Below, one piece after another: positions 1 through 8,307 of a DNA stretch of 63,266 nt. Source of the stretch: Clostridia bacterium (GTDB lineage Bacteria > Bacillota > Clostridia > Oscillospirales > Acutalibacteraceae); assembly GCA_017410195.1 (NCBI GenBank), contig JAFQRF010000038.1:1-63266 (forward strand). Reading direction: 5' to 3'. Under the pieces are notes generated by a model, which saw only the letters and a list, made by a program, of their open reading frames with translations, was not told the DNA's origin and searched no databases. A program made the position numbers and the translations under genes. Each line of letters begins with the position of its first letter. Within the stretch, counting starts at the first letter, position 1.

Positions 1-294
1 GAGTGCGCCGCGAATGTTATGATAATCAACGCTGAATTCATCCTCGAAGCTTCTGCCCCAGATGCTTTCGCCGCCTCTGCCTGTACCCGTGGGATCGCCT
101 CCCTGAATCATAAAATCGGGAATTACTCTGTGGAATATAATTCCGTTATAATATCCGTTTTTTGCATGAGTTGTGAAATTTTCAACCGCCTTGGGTGCAG
201 CCTCGGGAAAAAGAAGAATTTTGATTTCTCCGAGAGTTGTTTTCATAACCGCTACCGTATCACCCTGCTGAATAGGTCTTATCTGTTTGCTCAT
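1..294 (-). CDS. Cyclophilin-type peptidyl-prolyl isomerase (3' part outside window)
   Basis: The first 98 codons of a cyclophilin that runs off the left edge. The translation starts [12 protein letters not shown] and contains the family signatures [27 protein letters not shown] and GTGRGG; the FHR arginine and the FMIQGGDP loop belong to the active site. There is no signal peptide or lipobox, so this is a cytoplasmic enzyme, unlike the lipoprotein cyclophilin at 33010-33684. It begins 14 bases after the stop of the acyl-CoA ligase gene and is probably co-transcribed with it. The family is clear; only the C-terminal part is unseen. Confidence 0.9.
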   Translation of the reverse strand, partial: MSKQIRPIQQGDTVAVMKTTLGEIKILLFPEAAPKAVENFTTHAKNGYYNGIIFHRVIPDFMIQGGDPTGTGRGGESIWGRSFEDEFSVDYHNIRGAL

Positions 295-308
295 TTAATA
301 TTCCTCGC

Positions 309-1940
309 TTATTTTTCATTGGGATTATATTTATCCGAAAGCTTCATAAAATCAACCTTTGCCATCTTTGTTCTCGGGAAGCTTTCTAAAATTTCTATCT
401 TTCTGGGACAAGAGAACTTTGCAAGATTCTTTTTACAATATGCCTGAATTTTATCAATTGCCTGCTCCTTGTCCATCTGCTGATTGAGCGTTACGCAAAG
501 CTTGACACAGGGCTTGTTTTTCTGATAACCCTGAACAGCACAAGCCTCGCTGATAAAGGGTAGCTGAAGAACAACATTTTCAATATCGGCGGGATATACA
601 TTATAGCCCGAAATGATTATCATTCTCTTTTTTCTGCCGGTAAAGAAAACAAAGCCGTCGGCATCCATATATCCTAGGTCACCCGTAAGAACCCATCGGT
701 TTCCGTTTTTATCAATATAAATTCCGTCATCCTTTACGGTATCCTTGCCGTTGAAATAGCCCTGCATAACGGTATCGCCCTTAACAACAATTTCGCCCGT
801 CTGCCCCGCAGGAACACGTTTCTGCATCTCATCCCAGATTTCAACAGTAATATCACCGAGAGCCTTGCCGATTGAATCCTCGCGGCAGTTTTCGTAAGTG
901 TTAACAGTACAAACCGATGAAACCTCGGTAAGTCCGTAGCCTCTGAATAACTTTCCCTTACCGCCGTATTTTGCAACCTTCTTATTGAATTCTTTAACAA
1001 GACGCTCGGAAAGGAAGTCACCGCCGCAGAAAACAAGGCGAAGGTTTTTGAGATGAGGACCTTCAAAATTCTCGCATTCCATCATCTTTTTATACATATT
1101 CGGAACACCGAGAAGGAAGGTAACCTTATGTTTTTTCATCAGTTTATTTGCATCTTCTGCATTAAACTGAGGAATGGGAATTGAGGTAAATCCGTGAGTA
1201 AGAGGAAAATGCATTGCAATTCCGAGACCGAATGCATGAAAAATGGGAAGCACCATAAGCGAATACTCATCGCCCGGCTTGTGGGGGATATCAAGAGCAT
1301 TCAGCTTTTCGGCAAGATTATTCAGATTGTTGCTTGAAAGCATGATTGTTTTGCTTTTCCCCGTTGTTCCGCCGCCGTGAAGATATACTGCGGTTTTTGA
1401 GCCGTCATGGCACTCTAAAGCCTTGCGGGTTGACCCCTTTGAAACAGCCTTTGAATATTTAATGCTGTTTTTAAAAGAATCGATGCCTTTACCCTTAACC
1501 TTTTCAAAAACCTTGAATGCTGCCGCAACGGGAGCAACGATATAATCCGAATTTGAGCAAATGATGCAGGGAACACCGCACGAATTGATAACATCGGCAT
1601 ACTTTGCAGCAAGAATATCAAGAACAAATATTGCCTTTGTTTCTGCAGCATCCATTATCTCTTTCAAGCCTTCAGGCGAGGTAAGAGGATGAACGATGTT
1701 TGCAATAACTCCGATTTTGTTCAAAGCATAGAACGTTGTAAACGCATGCACAACATTCGGTAAAAACACGGTAACAACATCACCCTGGTTAATTCCGAGT
1801 GAATTTATATATGCTGCAATCGCATCAATATCATATATTAACTTTGACAGCTTTGTTTTGGTACCGAAAGCAAGAACCGCATTAAAATCGCCGTTTCGCT
1901 TTGCGGAAACCTTGAGATAATCATAACAAGTCAGATTCAT
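309..1940 (-). CDS. AMP-forming acyl-CoA synthetase/ligase
   Basis: A 543-residue member of the ANL superfamily, which activates a carboxylic acid with ATP and transfers the acyl group to CoA. Visible motifs are a P-loop-like YLHGGGTTGKSK near residue 190 (a variant of YTSGTTGxPK), FRGYGLTEVSS near 335, LTGDLGYMDADG near 418 and the hinge FTGRKKRMIIISGYNVYP near 432. Length is normal for the family. The substrate cannot be read from sequence; a medium- or long-chain fatty acid is the default guess. A near-consensus promoter lies upstream at 1993-2021 and a cyclophilin gene follows closely. Confidence 0.88.
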   Translation of the reverse strand: MNLTCYDYLKVSAKRNGDFNAVLAFGTKTKLSKLIYDIDAIAAYINSLGINQGDVVTVFLPNVVHAFTTFYALNKIGVIANIVHPLTSPEGLKEIMDAAETKAIFVLDILAAKYADVINSCGVPCIICSNSDYIVAPVAAAFKVFEKVKGKGIDSFKNSIKYSKAVSKGSTRKALECHDGSKTAVYLHGGGTTGKSKTIMLSSNNLNNLAEKLNALDIPHKPGDEYSLMVLPIFHAFGLGIAMHFPLTHGFTSIPIPQFNAEDANKLMKKHKVTFLLGVPNMYKKMMECENFEGPHLKNLRLVFCGGDFLSERLVKEFNKKVAKYGGKGKLFRGYGLTEVSSVCTVNTYENCREDSIGKALGDITVEIWDEMQKRVPAGQTGEIVVKGDTVMQGYFNGKDTVKDDGIYIDKNGNRWVLTGDLGYMDADGFVFFTGRKKRMIIISGYNVYPADIENVVLQLPFISEACAVQGYQKNKPCVKLCVTLNQQMDKEQAIDKIQAYCKKNLAKFSCPRKIEILESFPRTKMAKVDFMKLSDKYNPNEK

Positions 1941-1992
1941 AATTCTTTCCCATTCTCAAAAATTATTTCACGGCTTAAAATTTACCTTAGAT

Positions 1993-2021
1993 ATATTATC
2001 AACTAAAAGAGGTTTTGTCAA
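1993..2021 (-). promoter_or_regulatory. Sigma-A-type promoter for the acyl-CoA ligase gene
   Basis: On the minus strand, TTGACA (2016-2021) and TAATAT (1993-1998) are separated by 17 bases. The -10 box lies about 50 bases before the ligase start codon at 1940. Confidence 0.75.
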
Positions 2022-2062
2022 TTTAATGATGAATACTTTAATAAAACATTAATATTTGCAAA

Positions 2063-3061
2063 TCAATGTATGTCATTCGTAAAAATAAATTCACCGCTGT
2101 CGTCGATGGTAATAATTATTCCGTTATTATCATATGTTGCAAAAAACGGAACTTTTGCTTTCATTGTAAGATTCCATTTTACATTCGGATAAACTTTTCC
2201 GAGCTGATTTGTAACAATCGCAACCTCGGGAGAAAGCTTTTCGAGAAACGAAGAAGACGATGAACCGAAATAACCGTGATGTCCGACTTTAAGTATATCA
2301 ACATCACCTATTTCGTCCGCAAGAAGCTCTTCAAGACCCGTTGATTTTGTAATATCAGCCGCAAGAAAAGCATTCTTATCCCCTTTTGTTACCTTAACGC
2401 CGATGCTTGCTGCGTTTTCACCCTTTCCTGCAAGTGATTCAGGTGTCACCGTATTATAAAACTGCAAAGTAAAATCACCGAATTCAAACGGTTCTTCAGG
2501 TAAATCGCTTATAACCGGAACGGATTTCACATTTAATGCATTGATAATCTCATTATATGTTTCGCCGATTTTCCATCTTTCAACCTCATATTCCTTTGCA
2601 ATTTCGGGATTGAAGACCTTGAAATATGCCTTACCGATTGAAATCCCTGGGTCGCTGATAAGAGTTTCAAATGAGCCTATGTGGTCATAGTGACAATGAG
2701 TGCCGAGAATAAAATCAAGATATGCACCGCTATCTTTTTTGCAAACCTTTTTTATATATTCAACAACCTCATTTTCATAGCCCTTGTATTCCGTTTTTCT
2801 TCTGGGGTTATTGTTGCCCTCTCCCGCATCAATGAGCGCAAACATACCGTTGCTTTCAATCAGAATTGAGTCGGAATTTGCTGTATTGAGAAAATGAATT
2901 CTGTCATCACCGCTTGAGTAATCAAAGGATTCCTTGCTGAATGTGAACCTTCTGCAATGGTTATTTGCAATTACCACCGTTGCAATATCAAGAATAAATA
3001 TCGCCGCCATAAGCGGAACTATAATCCATGTTGCAATTTTTTTGGCATTTATTTTTTTCAT
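2063..3061 (-). CDS. ComEC/Rec2-like metallo-beta-lactamase-fold hydrolase, membrane-anchored
   Basis: A 332-residue protein with one N-terminal membrane segment (about residues 12-32) followed by an MBL fold placed outside the membrane. Metal ligands are in GTHCHYDHIGS (HxHxDH type, about 120-130), an aspartate in LAADITKSTG, and the late KVGHHGYFGSSSS motif typical of the ComEC C-terminal domain. It lacks the ComEC membrane channel, so it is a free-standing hydrolase with unknown substrate (nucleotide, nucleic acid or phosphodiester are family possibilities). The ATG has a GGAG site close upstream. A paralogue with similar build lies at 24053-25000. Confidence 0.82.
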   Translation of the reverse strand: MKKINAKKIATWIIVPLMAAIFILDIATVVIANNHCRRFTFSKESFDYSSGDDRIHFLNTANSDSILIESNGMFALIDAGEGNNNPRRKTEYKGYENEVVEYIKKVCKKDSGAYLDFILGTHCHYDHIGSFETLISDPGISIGKAYFKVFNPEIAKEYEVERWKIGETYNEIINALNVKSVPVISDLPEEPFEFGDFTLQFYNTVTPESLAGKGENAASIGVKVTKGDKNAFLAADITKSTGLEELLADEIGDVDILKVGHHGYFGSSSSSFLEKLSPEVAIVTNQLGKVYPNVKWNLTMKAKVPFFATYDNNGIIITIDDSGEFIFTNDIH

Positions 3062-3148
3062 CTTTATCTCCGTTAAAGCTTAATCCTTTATATTTTATCA
3101 TATTATTAATTTTTTTACTATACTTTACGAAAAAAATTTACAAAACAC

Positions 3149-3177
3149 TTGTATAGAGCGAAAAATTAATGTAAACT
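3149..3177 (+). promoter_or_regulatory. Candidate promoter for the membrane protein gene at 3212
   Basis: TTGTAT (3149-3154) and TAAACT (3172-3177) with a 17-base spacer, in an AT-rich intergenic region shared with the divergent hydrolase gene. Boxes are weaker than consensus. Confidence 0.45.
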
Positions 3178-3211
3178 ATTATAAGAATTTTTCAAACGGA
3201 GATAAACTGAT

Positions 3212-4117
3212 TTGAGTACAGAAAAAAAACAAACAATTAAAAGCTTTATATTAAAACTGATAACCCTGTTTACCGACGTTCTTCCGTTTTCTTTTTCTGC
3301 GGCAATGTTCATAGGGTTTAAACATTATATATTTATACTAATTGCCGTTATTTTGCTGATGTTTTCGGTAAAAGCTTCCGACAAAAAAATCATGCCGATG
3401 TATGTCGGTTTTCTCGTGGTCATGTTCTTTTCAGATGCATTGGGAATAACTGCTGCCGTTGTTTCGCTGTTTTTGTTCGGCGTTGCTGCCGCTGTTTACC
3501 TTTTCTTGCCTGAACGGAACCCCGACAGCCCGATTGCTTCCGCTTTTTCTCTCGCAACCGCACTTACCGTCACCGTACTGCTGACCACGCACTATTTCGG
3601 AATCGGTGCAAGCGGTGTTAATGTCAGGGAAATGATTTCATCCTACCTCTCTCTCGGTTTCCATCCGAACTGGAGAGGTGTTCTCTACGGCACAATCGTT
3701 ATGGTTATAATGATTACGTTTCCCAGGAAATTTAAAAAATTCTGCAATGTTGTTAAAGCGCCTTTTATTGCAATCGGTATTACGCTTATACTTAATCTTT
3801 TCCTCAATCCTCCCGATATGAAAACCGCAATTACCGAAATCGGTAATTTTTCAAGCGTAACGTTCTCGGGTATCATAAACAGAATTCCGATACCCTCCCT
3901 TGCGGTTGTTATGATAGTCGGCGCATGGGAAAGCGTTGAATGGAAAAAAGTCAAAAACGCTTTCAGTTCAGTTCATTCTGTTGTTTTCTTCATTATTTCG
4001 ATTGTTTCAACCCTTTATTTCGGCTACGTTTACGGAATTCTTATCTCGGCGGTTTTATATATTATTTATTCGATTATTTTCAGAAAATCAAAAACTCATG
4101 AAAGTCAAATAGCTTAA
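3212..4117 (+). CDS. Polytopic membrane protein, possibly a short SulP-like transporter
   Basis: A 301-residue protein, nearly all hydrophobic, with about eight to nine predicted membrane segments and a short charged tail (FRKSKTHESQIA). It starts with TTG; the AACGGAGATAAACTGA sequence before it gives a good GGAG site and no closer ATG exists. Parts of the second half (a PRKFKKFCNVVKAPFIAIGI segment, the GIINRIPIPSLAV loop, and a final VVFFIISIVSTLYFGYVYG helix) recall the pattern of SulP anion transporters, but the protein is much shorter and has no STAS domain. I do not recognise it with certainty. A strong terminator follows. Confidence 0.6.
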   Translation: MSTEKKQTIKSFILKLITLFTDVLPFSFSAAMFIGFKHYIFILIAVILLMFSVKASDKKIMPMYVGFLVVMFFSDALGITAAVVSLFLFGVAAAVYLFLPERNPDSPIASAFSLATALTVTVLLTTHYFGIGASGVNVREMISSYLSLGFHPNWRGVLYGTIVMVIMITFPRKFKKFCNVVKAPFIAIGITLILNLFLNPPDMKTAITEIGNFSSVTFSGIINRIPIPSLAVVMIVGAWESVEWKKVKNAFSSVHSVVFFIISIVSTLYFGYVYGILISAVLYIIYSIIFRKSKTHESQIA

Positions 4118-4124
4118 ATAATCA

Positions 4125-4156
4125 AATCAGTCTGCAGCGTGCAGGCTGATTTTTTT
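4125..4156 (+). terminator. Rho-independent terminator after the membrane protein gene
   Basis: Hairpin AATCAGTCTGCA / TGCAGGCTGATT (4125-4136 with 4140-4151, one G-T pair) followed by a run of seven T. It ends exactly where the convergent phosphate transporter gene ends. Confidence 0.85.
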
Positions 4157-5156
4157 ACGGCAGCTTCATAAATATGCAGGTAATCGCCCAGCCCATAAGA
4201 CCGCATCCCGGAAAAGTAAACATCCACGCCAAAATCATCTCTCCGACTATTCTGAGATTAACCGATTTAACATTGTCGGCAAAACCGACACCGATTACAG
4301 CTGAAGTTTTGGTGTGAGTGGTACTCACCGGCAAACCGAGAAGAGTTGAAATAAAAAGACATGTTGCACCGGATAAATCTGCCGAAAAACCCTGGTCAAT
4401 GCGAAGTTTTACCATATCCGAGCCGACTTTTTTTATGATTCTTTCCCCACCCGTAGCAGTTCCTGCCGCAATGGCAATCGATGAGGCGGCAAGAGGTATT
4501 ATCAGACTTCCAGCAAACTTGGTTCTGATTCCCGAAACAGAAAAAATCAGGCTCAGAATTCCTGAAAATTTCTGCGAATCCTGAGCACCGTGCATAAAAG
4601 CCATAAGCGCACTTGATGCAATTTGCGAATATTTAAAAAGCCTCTCCGATTTATGTTTTTCAACATTTTTAAAAATAAATGAAGTACATTTAGATACCGA
4701 AAATCCTGCAAAAAATCCCAAAACAAGCGAAATAAAAAGTCCTTTCATTACCTTGGTCCATTCTGCACCGTCAATTCCCGAAAACCCGCCGTTAACTGCA
4801 ATTGCCGCACCTGTCAGACCTGCTATAAGCGCATGACTTTCGCTTGTCGGTATTCCGAATTTCCACGCAGAAACAGCCCATATTACAACCGAACACATCG
4901 CAGAACACAGAGCAATAACTGCAACTTTTTTATCTTCTCCGAAATCGGCGATATTCATAACCGTTTCGGTTACTTCCCTGCTGAAAATGCCCATTATCAT
5001 TGCACCTGCAAGATCTGCGACAGCTGCAAGAATAACCGCATGCTTCAGCTTCATGCATCCCGTTGATACGCATGATGCAATTGCGTTTGGCGCATCAGTC
5101 CATCCGTTAACAAAAGCAACCGCAAGAGTGACAAGAACAGTAAATACCATTAACAT
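4155..5156 (-). CDS. pit: Inorganic phosphate transporter, PiT family
   Basis: A 333-residue membrane permease of the PiT/Pho4 family, which imports phosphate (as metal-phosphate) driven by the ion gradient. The N-terminal signature VNGWTDAPNAIAS, the TGCMK stretch, and the second-half repeat GLPVSTTHTKTSAVIG are the duplicated PiT motifs; GIPTSESHALIAG is the first-half counterpart. Length is typical of bacterial PiT proteins. The first ATG has GGTGAG seven bases upstream. No PhoU-like PIT accessory gene is adjacent. A terminator hairpin sits 12 bases before the start, so it is probably transcribed separately from the fumarase-like gene upstream. Confidence 0.9.
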   Translation of the reverse strand: MLMVFTVLVTLAVAFVNGWTDAPNAIASCVSTGCMKLKHAVILAAVADLAGAMIMGIFSREVTETVMNIADFGEDKKVAVIALCSAMCSVVIWAVSAWKFGIPTSESHALIAGLTGAAIAVNGGFSGIDGAEWTKVMKGLFISLVLGFFAGFSVSKCTSFIFKNVEKHKSERLFKYSQIASSALMAFMHGAQDSQKFSGILSLIFSVSGIRTKFAGSLIIPLAASSIAIAAGTATGGERIIKKVGSDMVKLRIDQGFSADLSGATCLFISTLLGLPVSTTHTKTSAVIGVGFADNVKSVNLRIVGEMILAWMFTFPGCGLMGWAITCIFMKLP

Positions 5157-5167
5157 TATAACTCACC

Positions 5168-5202
5168 AAAAAACAAACGCCTTCTCAAAGAGAAAGCGTT
5201 TT
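5168..5202 (-). terminator. Terminator between the fumarase-beta gene and pit
   Basis: Minus-strand hairpin AAACGCTTTCTC / GAGAAGGCGTTT with a short loop, followed by TGTTTTTT. It lies between the stop at 5210 and the pit start at 5156, so it either ends the upstream transcript or attenuates pit. Confidence 0.7.
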
Positions 5203-5209
5203 TTAATCC

Positions 5210-5737
5210 TTATTTAAATAAATTACCGCCGTGTGAATCGATTCCGACTATTACGGGGAAATCCTTAAGCTCAAGCTTTTTTACACTCTCGCAACCCAAA
5301 TCCTTGAATGCGATTTCTTCACATGAAACTATCTGCTTTGCATAAAGCGCACCAGCACCGCCGATTGCGCAGAAATAAACCGCTCCGTTTCGGACTATTG
5401 CATCACAGACAGCCTTGTTTCTTTCGCCCTTACCGATCATTGCCGCAAGTCCTAGATCAAGAAGCCTCGGAGAATAGACATCCATCCTGCCCGAAGTTGT
5501 CGGTCCGCAGCTTCCGATTACCATTCCCTCGGGAGTCGGAGTCGGACCTGCAAAATAGATGCATGACCCGTCAAGGCTGAACGGCAAATCCTTGCCCTCA
5601 TCAAGAAGCTGAAAAATCCTTTTATGAGCGGCATCCCTGGAGGTATAAACCGTTCCGCTGAGAAAAACTCTGTCTCCTGCTTTAAGTTTTGGGGAACATT
5701 TTTTTATATCACTAATATTTATGTTATACTCCGCCAT
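5210..5737 (-). CDS. Fumarate hydratase class I beta-subunit-like protein, no alpha subunit nearby
   Basis: A 175-residue protein matching the beta (C-terminal) half of class I fumarase / L-tartrate dehydratase: LKAGDRVFLSGTVYTSRDAAH, YFAGPTPTP, GSCGPTTSGRMD, GKGERN and a terminal GIDSHG are the family landmarks. In two-subunit enzymes the [4Fe-4S]-binding alpha subunit is encoded directly upstream. Here the upstream gene is a DivIVA-like coiled-coil protein instead, and no alpha subunit is in the window. The first ATG (5746) touches GAGG, so the ATG at 5737, nine bases from GAGG, is taken as start; the gene then begins one base after the upstream stop codon. Confidence 0.85.
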   Translation of the reverse strand: MAEYNINISDIKKCSPKLKAGDRVFLSGTVYTSRDAAHKRIFQLLDEGKDLPFSLDGSCIYFAGPTPTPEGMVIGSCGPTTSGRMDVYSPRLLDLGLAAMIGKGERNKAVCDAIVRNGAVYFCAIGGAGALYAKQIVSCEEIAFKDLGCESVKKLELKDFPVIVGIDSHGGNLFK

Positions 5738-5738
5738 A

Positions 5739-6365
5739 TTATTCATCCTCGGAACAAAGATTTTCCGAAACAGCGGAGAGCGTTTCTATCAGCTTCTCAG
5801 CGCATGATTTCATAGAGGCAACAGAGCTTTCAAGATTAACGGAAGCAGTTCTGATGCGTTCATTTGCACCCTCAATCTCATTTTTTGCACTTTCGACCGA
5901 TTTTTTTGCTTTCGCAGATATTTCTGTGGCGGAATTTTTTGCGTTGCTGATAAAATCGCCGTATTTGAGATAGTTCTTTTCAATCTCTGCAAATTTTTCT
6001 TCGATTGAAGCAATTTTCTCCTCGTAAAGGCGAATTTTATTTTCGTAGTCTGATATTGTTACCTGTGCTTCTTCAAGCTTGAGAGAAACAGCAGCATCTC
6101 TTTCGATTAATGCTTTATTTTCTTCATAGAGATCAGCATTTCTTTCTTCAAGTTCAACGATTTTACCTTCAAGAGCAATCATCTCTCTCTCTGCGCTTTC
6201 TTTTTTTACACTTACCGAATCAAGCTCTTTTTTACATGAGGAGCATTCATTCAGTTCCTTTCGGAGTGACACGATCTCTGTCTGAAGCTGTTCAACATAA
6301 TTGAGAACACCTTCTTTTTTAAAACCACCGATAATCGATTTTTTCAAAACATTTTCTGAACCCAT
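5739..6365 (-). CDS. DivIVA-like coiled-coil protein
   Basis: A 208-residue protein. The N-terminal GGFKKEGVLNYVEQLQTEI segment resembles the lipid-binding start of DivIVA/GpsB family proteins, followed by an almost uninterrupted coiled coil (about residues 20-140, rich in E/K/L heptads) and an amphipathic second coil to about 195. A short Cys pair (CSSCKK) interrupts the first coil. Two ATGs are possible; the upstream one is inside the AAAGGATG ribosome site, so 6365 is chosen at eight bases spacing. A role as a polar or septal scaffold is inferred from the family only. Confidence 0.6.
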   Translation of the reverse strand: MGSENVLKKSIIGGFKKEGVLNYVEQLQTEIVSLRKELNECSSCKKELDSVSVKKESAEREMIALEGKIVELEERNADLYEENKALIERDAAVSLKLEEAQVTISDYENKIRLYEEKIASIEEKFAEIEKNYLKYGDFISNAKNSATEISAKAKKSVESAKNEIEGANERIRTASVNLESSVASMKSCAEKLIETLSAVSENLCSEDE

Positions 6366-6395
6366 ATATAACATCCTTTCGCCGTGATTACGGCA

Positions 6396-8234
6396 TCATT
6401 TAAACATTATTATTTCATCTGCATCGGCAGAAATTTCAGCTGTCTTTCCCTGATAGAAAATTTTGAGCGAACCGGCACCCGTTATATAAGCTGCTTTACC
6501 GCCATCTGTGATGTTAAAGCTCGAAACCGAAATATCGGTATCGACAAGCTGTTCTTCCTCTCCGGTTAAAATATAATAATCCGCTGTCGGCTGTGAATCT
6601 GAAAGATTATGCTCTTTGATTACAATAATACTCCCTGATTTTTCCGCTGTAAAAGCCGTTGCGGCATTTGAAAGCTTCATACTCTTTTCACCGTCATACG
6701 AATACAAATCACCCGTATTCTTCCCAGTATCCGCTTTAAGATAGACTACAGCATCATCTACAATGCGGTAACTTGAAAGTCCGTTATCAACATTTACGCA
6801 TGCGGAAGGCATCAGCTTATCATTGATACTGTTTGTATAAAGACTGAGCCTCTCGCCGTTTGTATCACGCACAAAAGCAAAAATTCTTGAACCGCTTTCA
6901 GAAAACGAAAACAGAGTCTTTTTCTTATCATAACCTTCAAGTGCATAGCTGAATGAGCCGTCTGAAGAACAGCCCGCAAAAGCCATTCCGTTTGATTTTA
7001 CGCTTTCGTCAAGAAGAGAACGAGCATATTCGATTACCTCTTTCATGGTGCTGCGCTGAGCAATACTAACAAGAGTTGCCATATCTGATTGATTTGCGCT
7101 GATTTCGGTACTTTCAAAAATAATTTTAGGGTCTCCGAAATCCGAAACTGTATAAACATTATTGGGATCGATTTTTTCAGCAACTTTAAAAACGCCTTGC
7201 TCATTATATGCGAATGCGGTAAAAACCGGTGCTGAAAATTCGCCTTTTTCAACCGATTCATTAAGAGCGGCTCTTATTTCGTCACGCACAAGTTTATCCT
7301 GATACAATCGGAGGGCCTCGTTATACTCTGCGGAAATTCCAAGTATTGCAAAGAAATTGTCCCTGACAGGCTTTGTTACCGTCTTATCACTCTCAGCAAA
7401 TTCATCGGAAATAACGGCACTCCATGAGATGCTTTCGCTTGACGAAGTGTAATAATAAAGATTACCGCCTTCGGAATAATCGTCAAACATTACAAGATAG
7501 GTGTTATCGCATATCAGTTCGGGCTCGGAATCCGAATAAGCAATATAAAGCTCGGTCATTCCCGCATTAATCTGTGATTTTCTTTCATAGATTATATGCG
7601 GTTTATTAGTTGTATTATAAGAAAAAACGCTCACAATATCACGGCAAACCTCTCTCGGAATTCCGTCTTCATATGAATAAAGAACCTTGTTGTTGCCGTG
7701 CATTTTTGTGAAATACAGTCTTTCCGATCCGCTGAGAGCATAAATACCTTCAACATTTGCGGAAAATGTTTCTATTTTGCTGTTATCTATATCGCATACA
7801 CAGCCGTCGTTTGCGCCTGCGCTTGTATTCCTTTTAAGGTAGTAAATTTTGCCTGAAACAAGATTGAAATCATGCTCTACGCCAACGTCTATTATTTTCG
7901 GTTCGCAAAGCTCACTTCTGTGTTTCTGTATATAACAAAGGTCATAAAGACCGTCATAGCGTGACGAAGCAACAGTAAAAAACACTCTCTCATTTTCTTC
8001 ATCATATTTAAAACCGTCAGCACTAAAATCTGAGAGAATGCGTTCTTTGCCGTTGATTCTGACTACGGTTTCACCGCCCGAACGGTAAACCAGCGTACTG
8101 TTGTTTTCGGGGCGTGAACCTGCAATAATCTGACTTCCGATTACAATCAGACAAACAAGCATGATAAGTGCTGCCGCTGATGTAAGCAGAATTTTTATTT
8201 TTTTAGTTAATCTCTTTCCCTCGGTATGCTCCAA
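6396..8234 (-). CDS. Membrane-anchored extracytoplasmic protein, propeller-like, function unknown
   Basis: A 612-residue protein with a short charged N-terminus, one membrane segment (about 12-34) and a long extracytoplasmic body. The body repeats blocks of the type Y/F-F-x(n)-LYxYEDG or YLKADT..LYSYDG, as in DUF5050/TolB-like beta-propellers; a predominantly beta fold is inferred. The ORF can be extended to a GTG at 8243, but that codon overlaps the AGAGGTG ribosome site; the TTG at 8234 is correctly spaced. No enzymatic motif was recognised. It sits between a hairpin (8266-8299) and the DivIVA-like gene, in the same direction. Confidence 0.6.
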   Translation of the reverse strand: MEHTEGKRLTKKIKILLTSAAALIMLVCLIVIGSQIIAGSRPENNSTLVYRSGGETVVRINGKERILSDFSADGFKYDEENERVFFTVASSRYDGLYDLCYIQKHRSELCEPKIIDVGVEHDFNLVSGKIYYLKRNTSAGANDGCVCDIDNSKIETFSANVEGIYALSGSERLYFTKMHGNNKVLYSYEDGIPREVCRDIVSVFSYNTTNKPHIIYERKSQINAGMTELYIAYSDSEPELICDNTYLVMFDDYSEGGNLYYYTSSSESISWSAVISDEFAESDKTVTKPVRDNFFAILGISAEYNEALRLYQDKLVRDEIRAALNESVEKGEFSAPVFTAFAYNEQGVFKVAEKIDPNNVYTVSDFGDPKIIFESTEISANQSDMATLVSIAQRSTMKEVIEYARSLLDESVKSNGMAFAGCSSDGSFSYALEGYDKKKTLFSFSESGSRIFAFVRDTNGERLSLYTNSINDKLMPSACVNVDNGLSSYRIVDDAVVYLKADTGKNTGDLYSYDGEKSMKLSNAATAFTAEKSGSIIVIKEHNLSDSQPTADYYILTGEEEQLVDTDISVSSFNITDGGKAAYITGAGSLKIFYQGKTAEISADADEIIMFK

Positions 8235-8265
8235 ACAAAACACCTCTTACGGCAACCGTAATTCA

Positions 8266-8299
8266 ATGAAAGGAACCCGAAAAAACAGGTTCCTTTCAT
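8266..8299 (-). terminator. Hairpin after the transketolase genes, probable terminator
   Basis: A perfect 12-base inverted repeat (ATGAAAGGAACC with GGTTCCTTTCAT) around a loop containing six T on the minus strand. No long U-tract follows, so termination efficiency is uncertain. Confidence 0.5.
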
Positions 8300-8307
8300 A
8301 AAAAATA

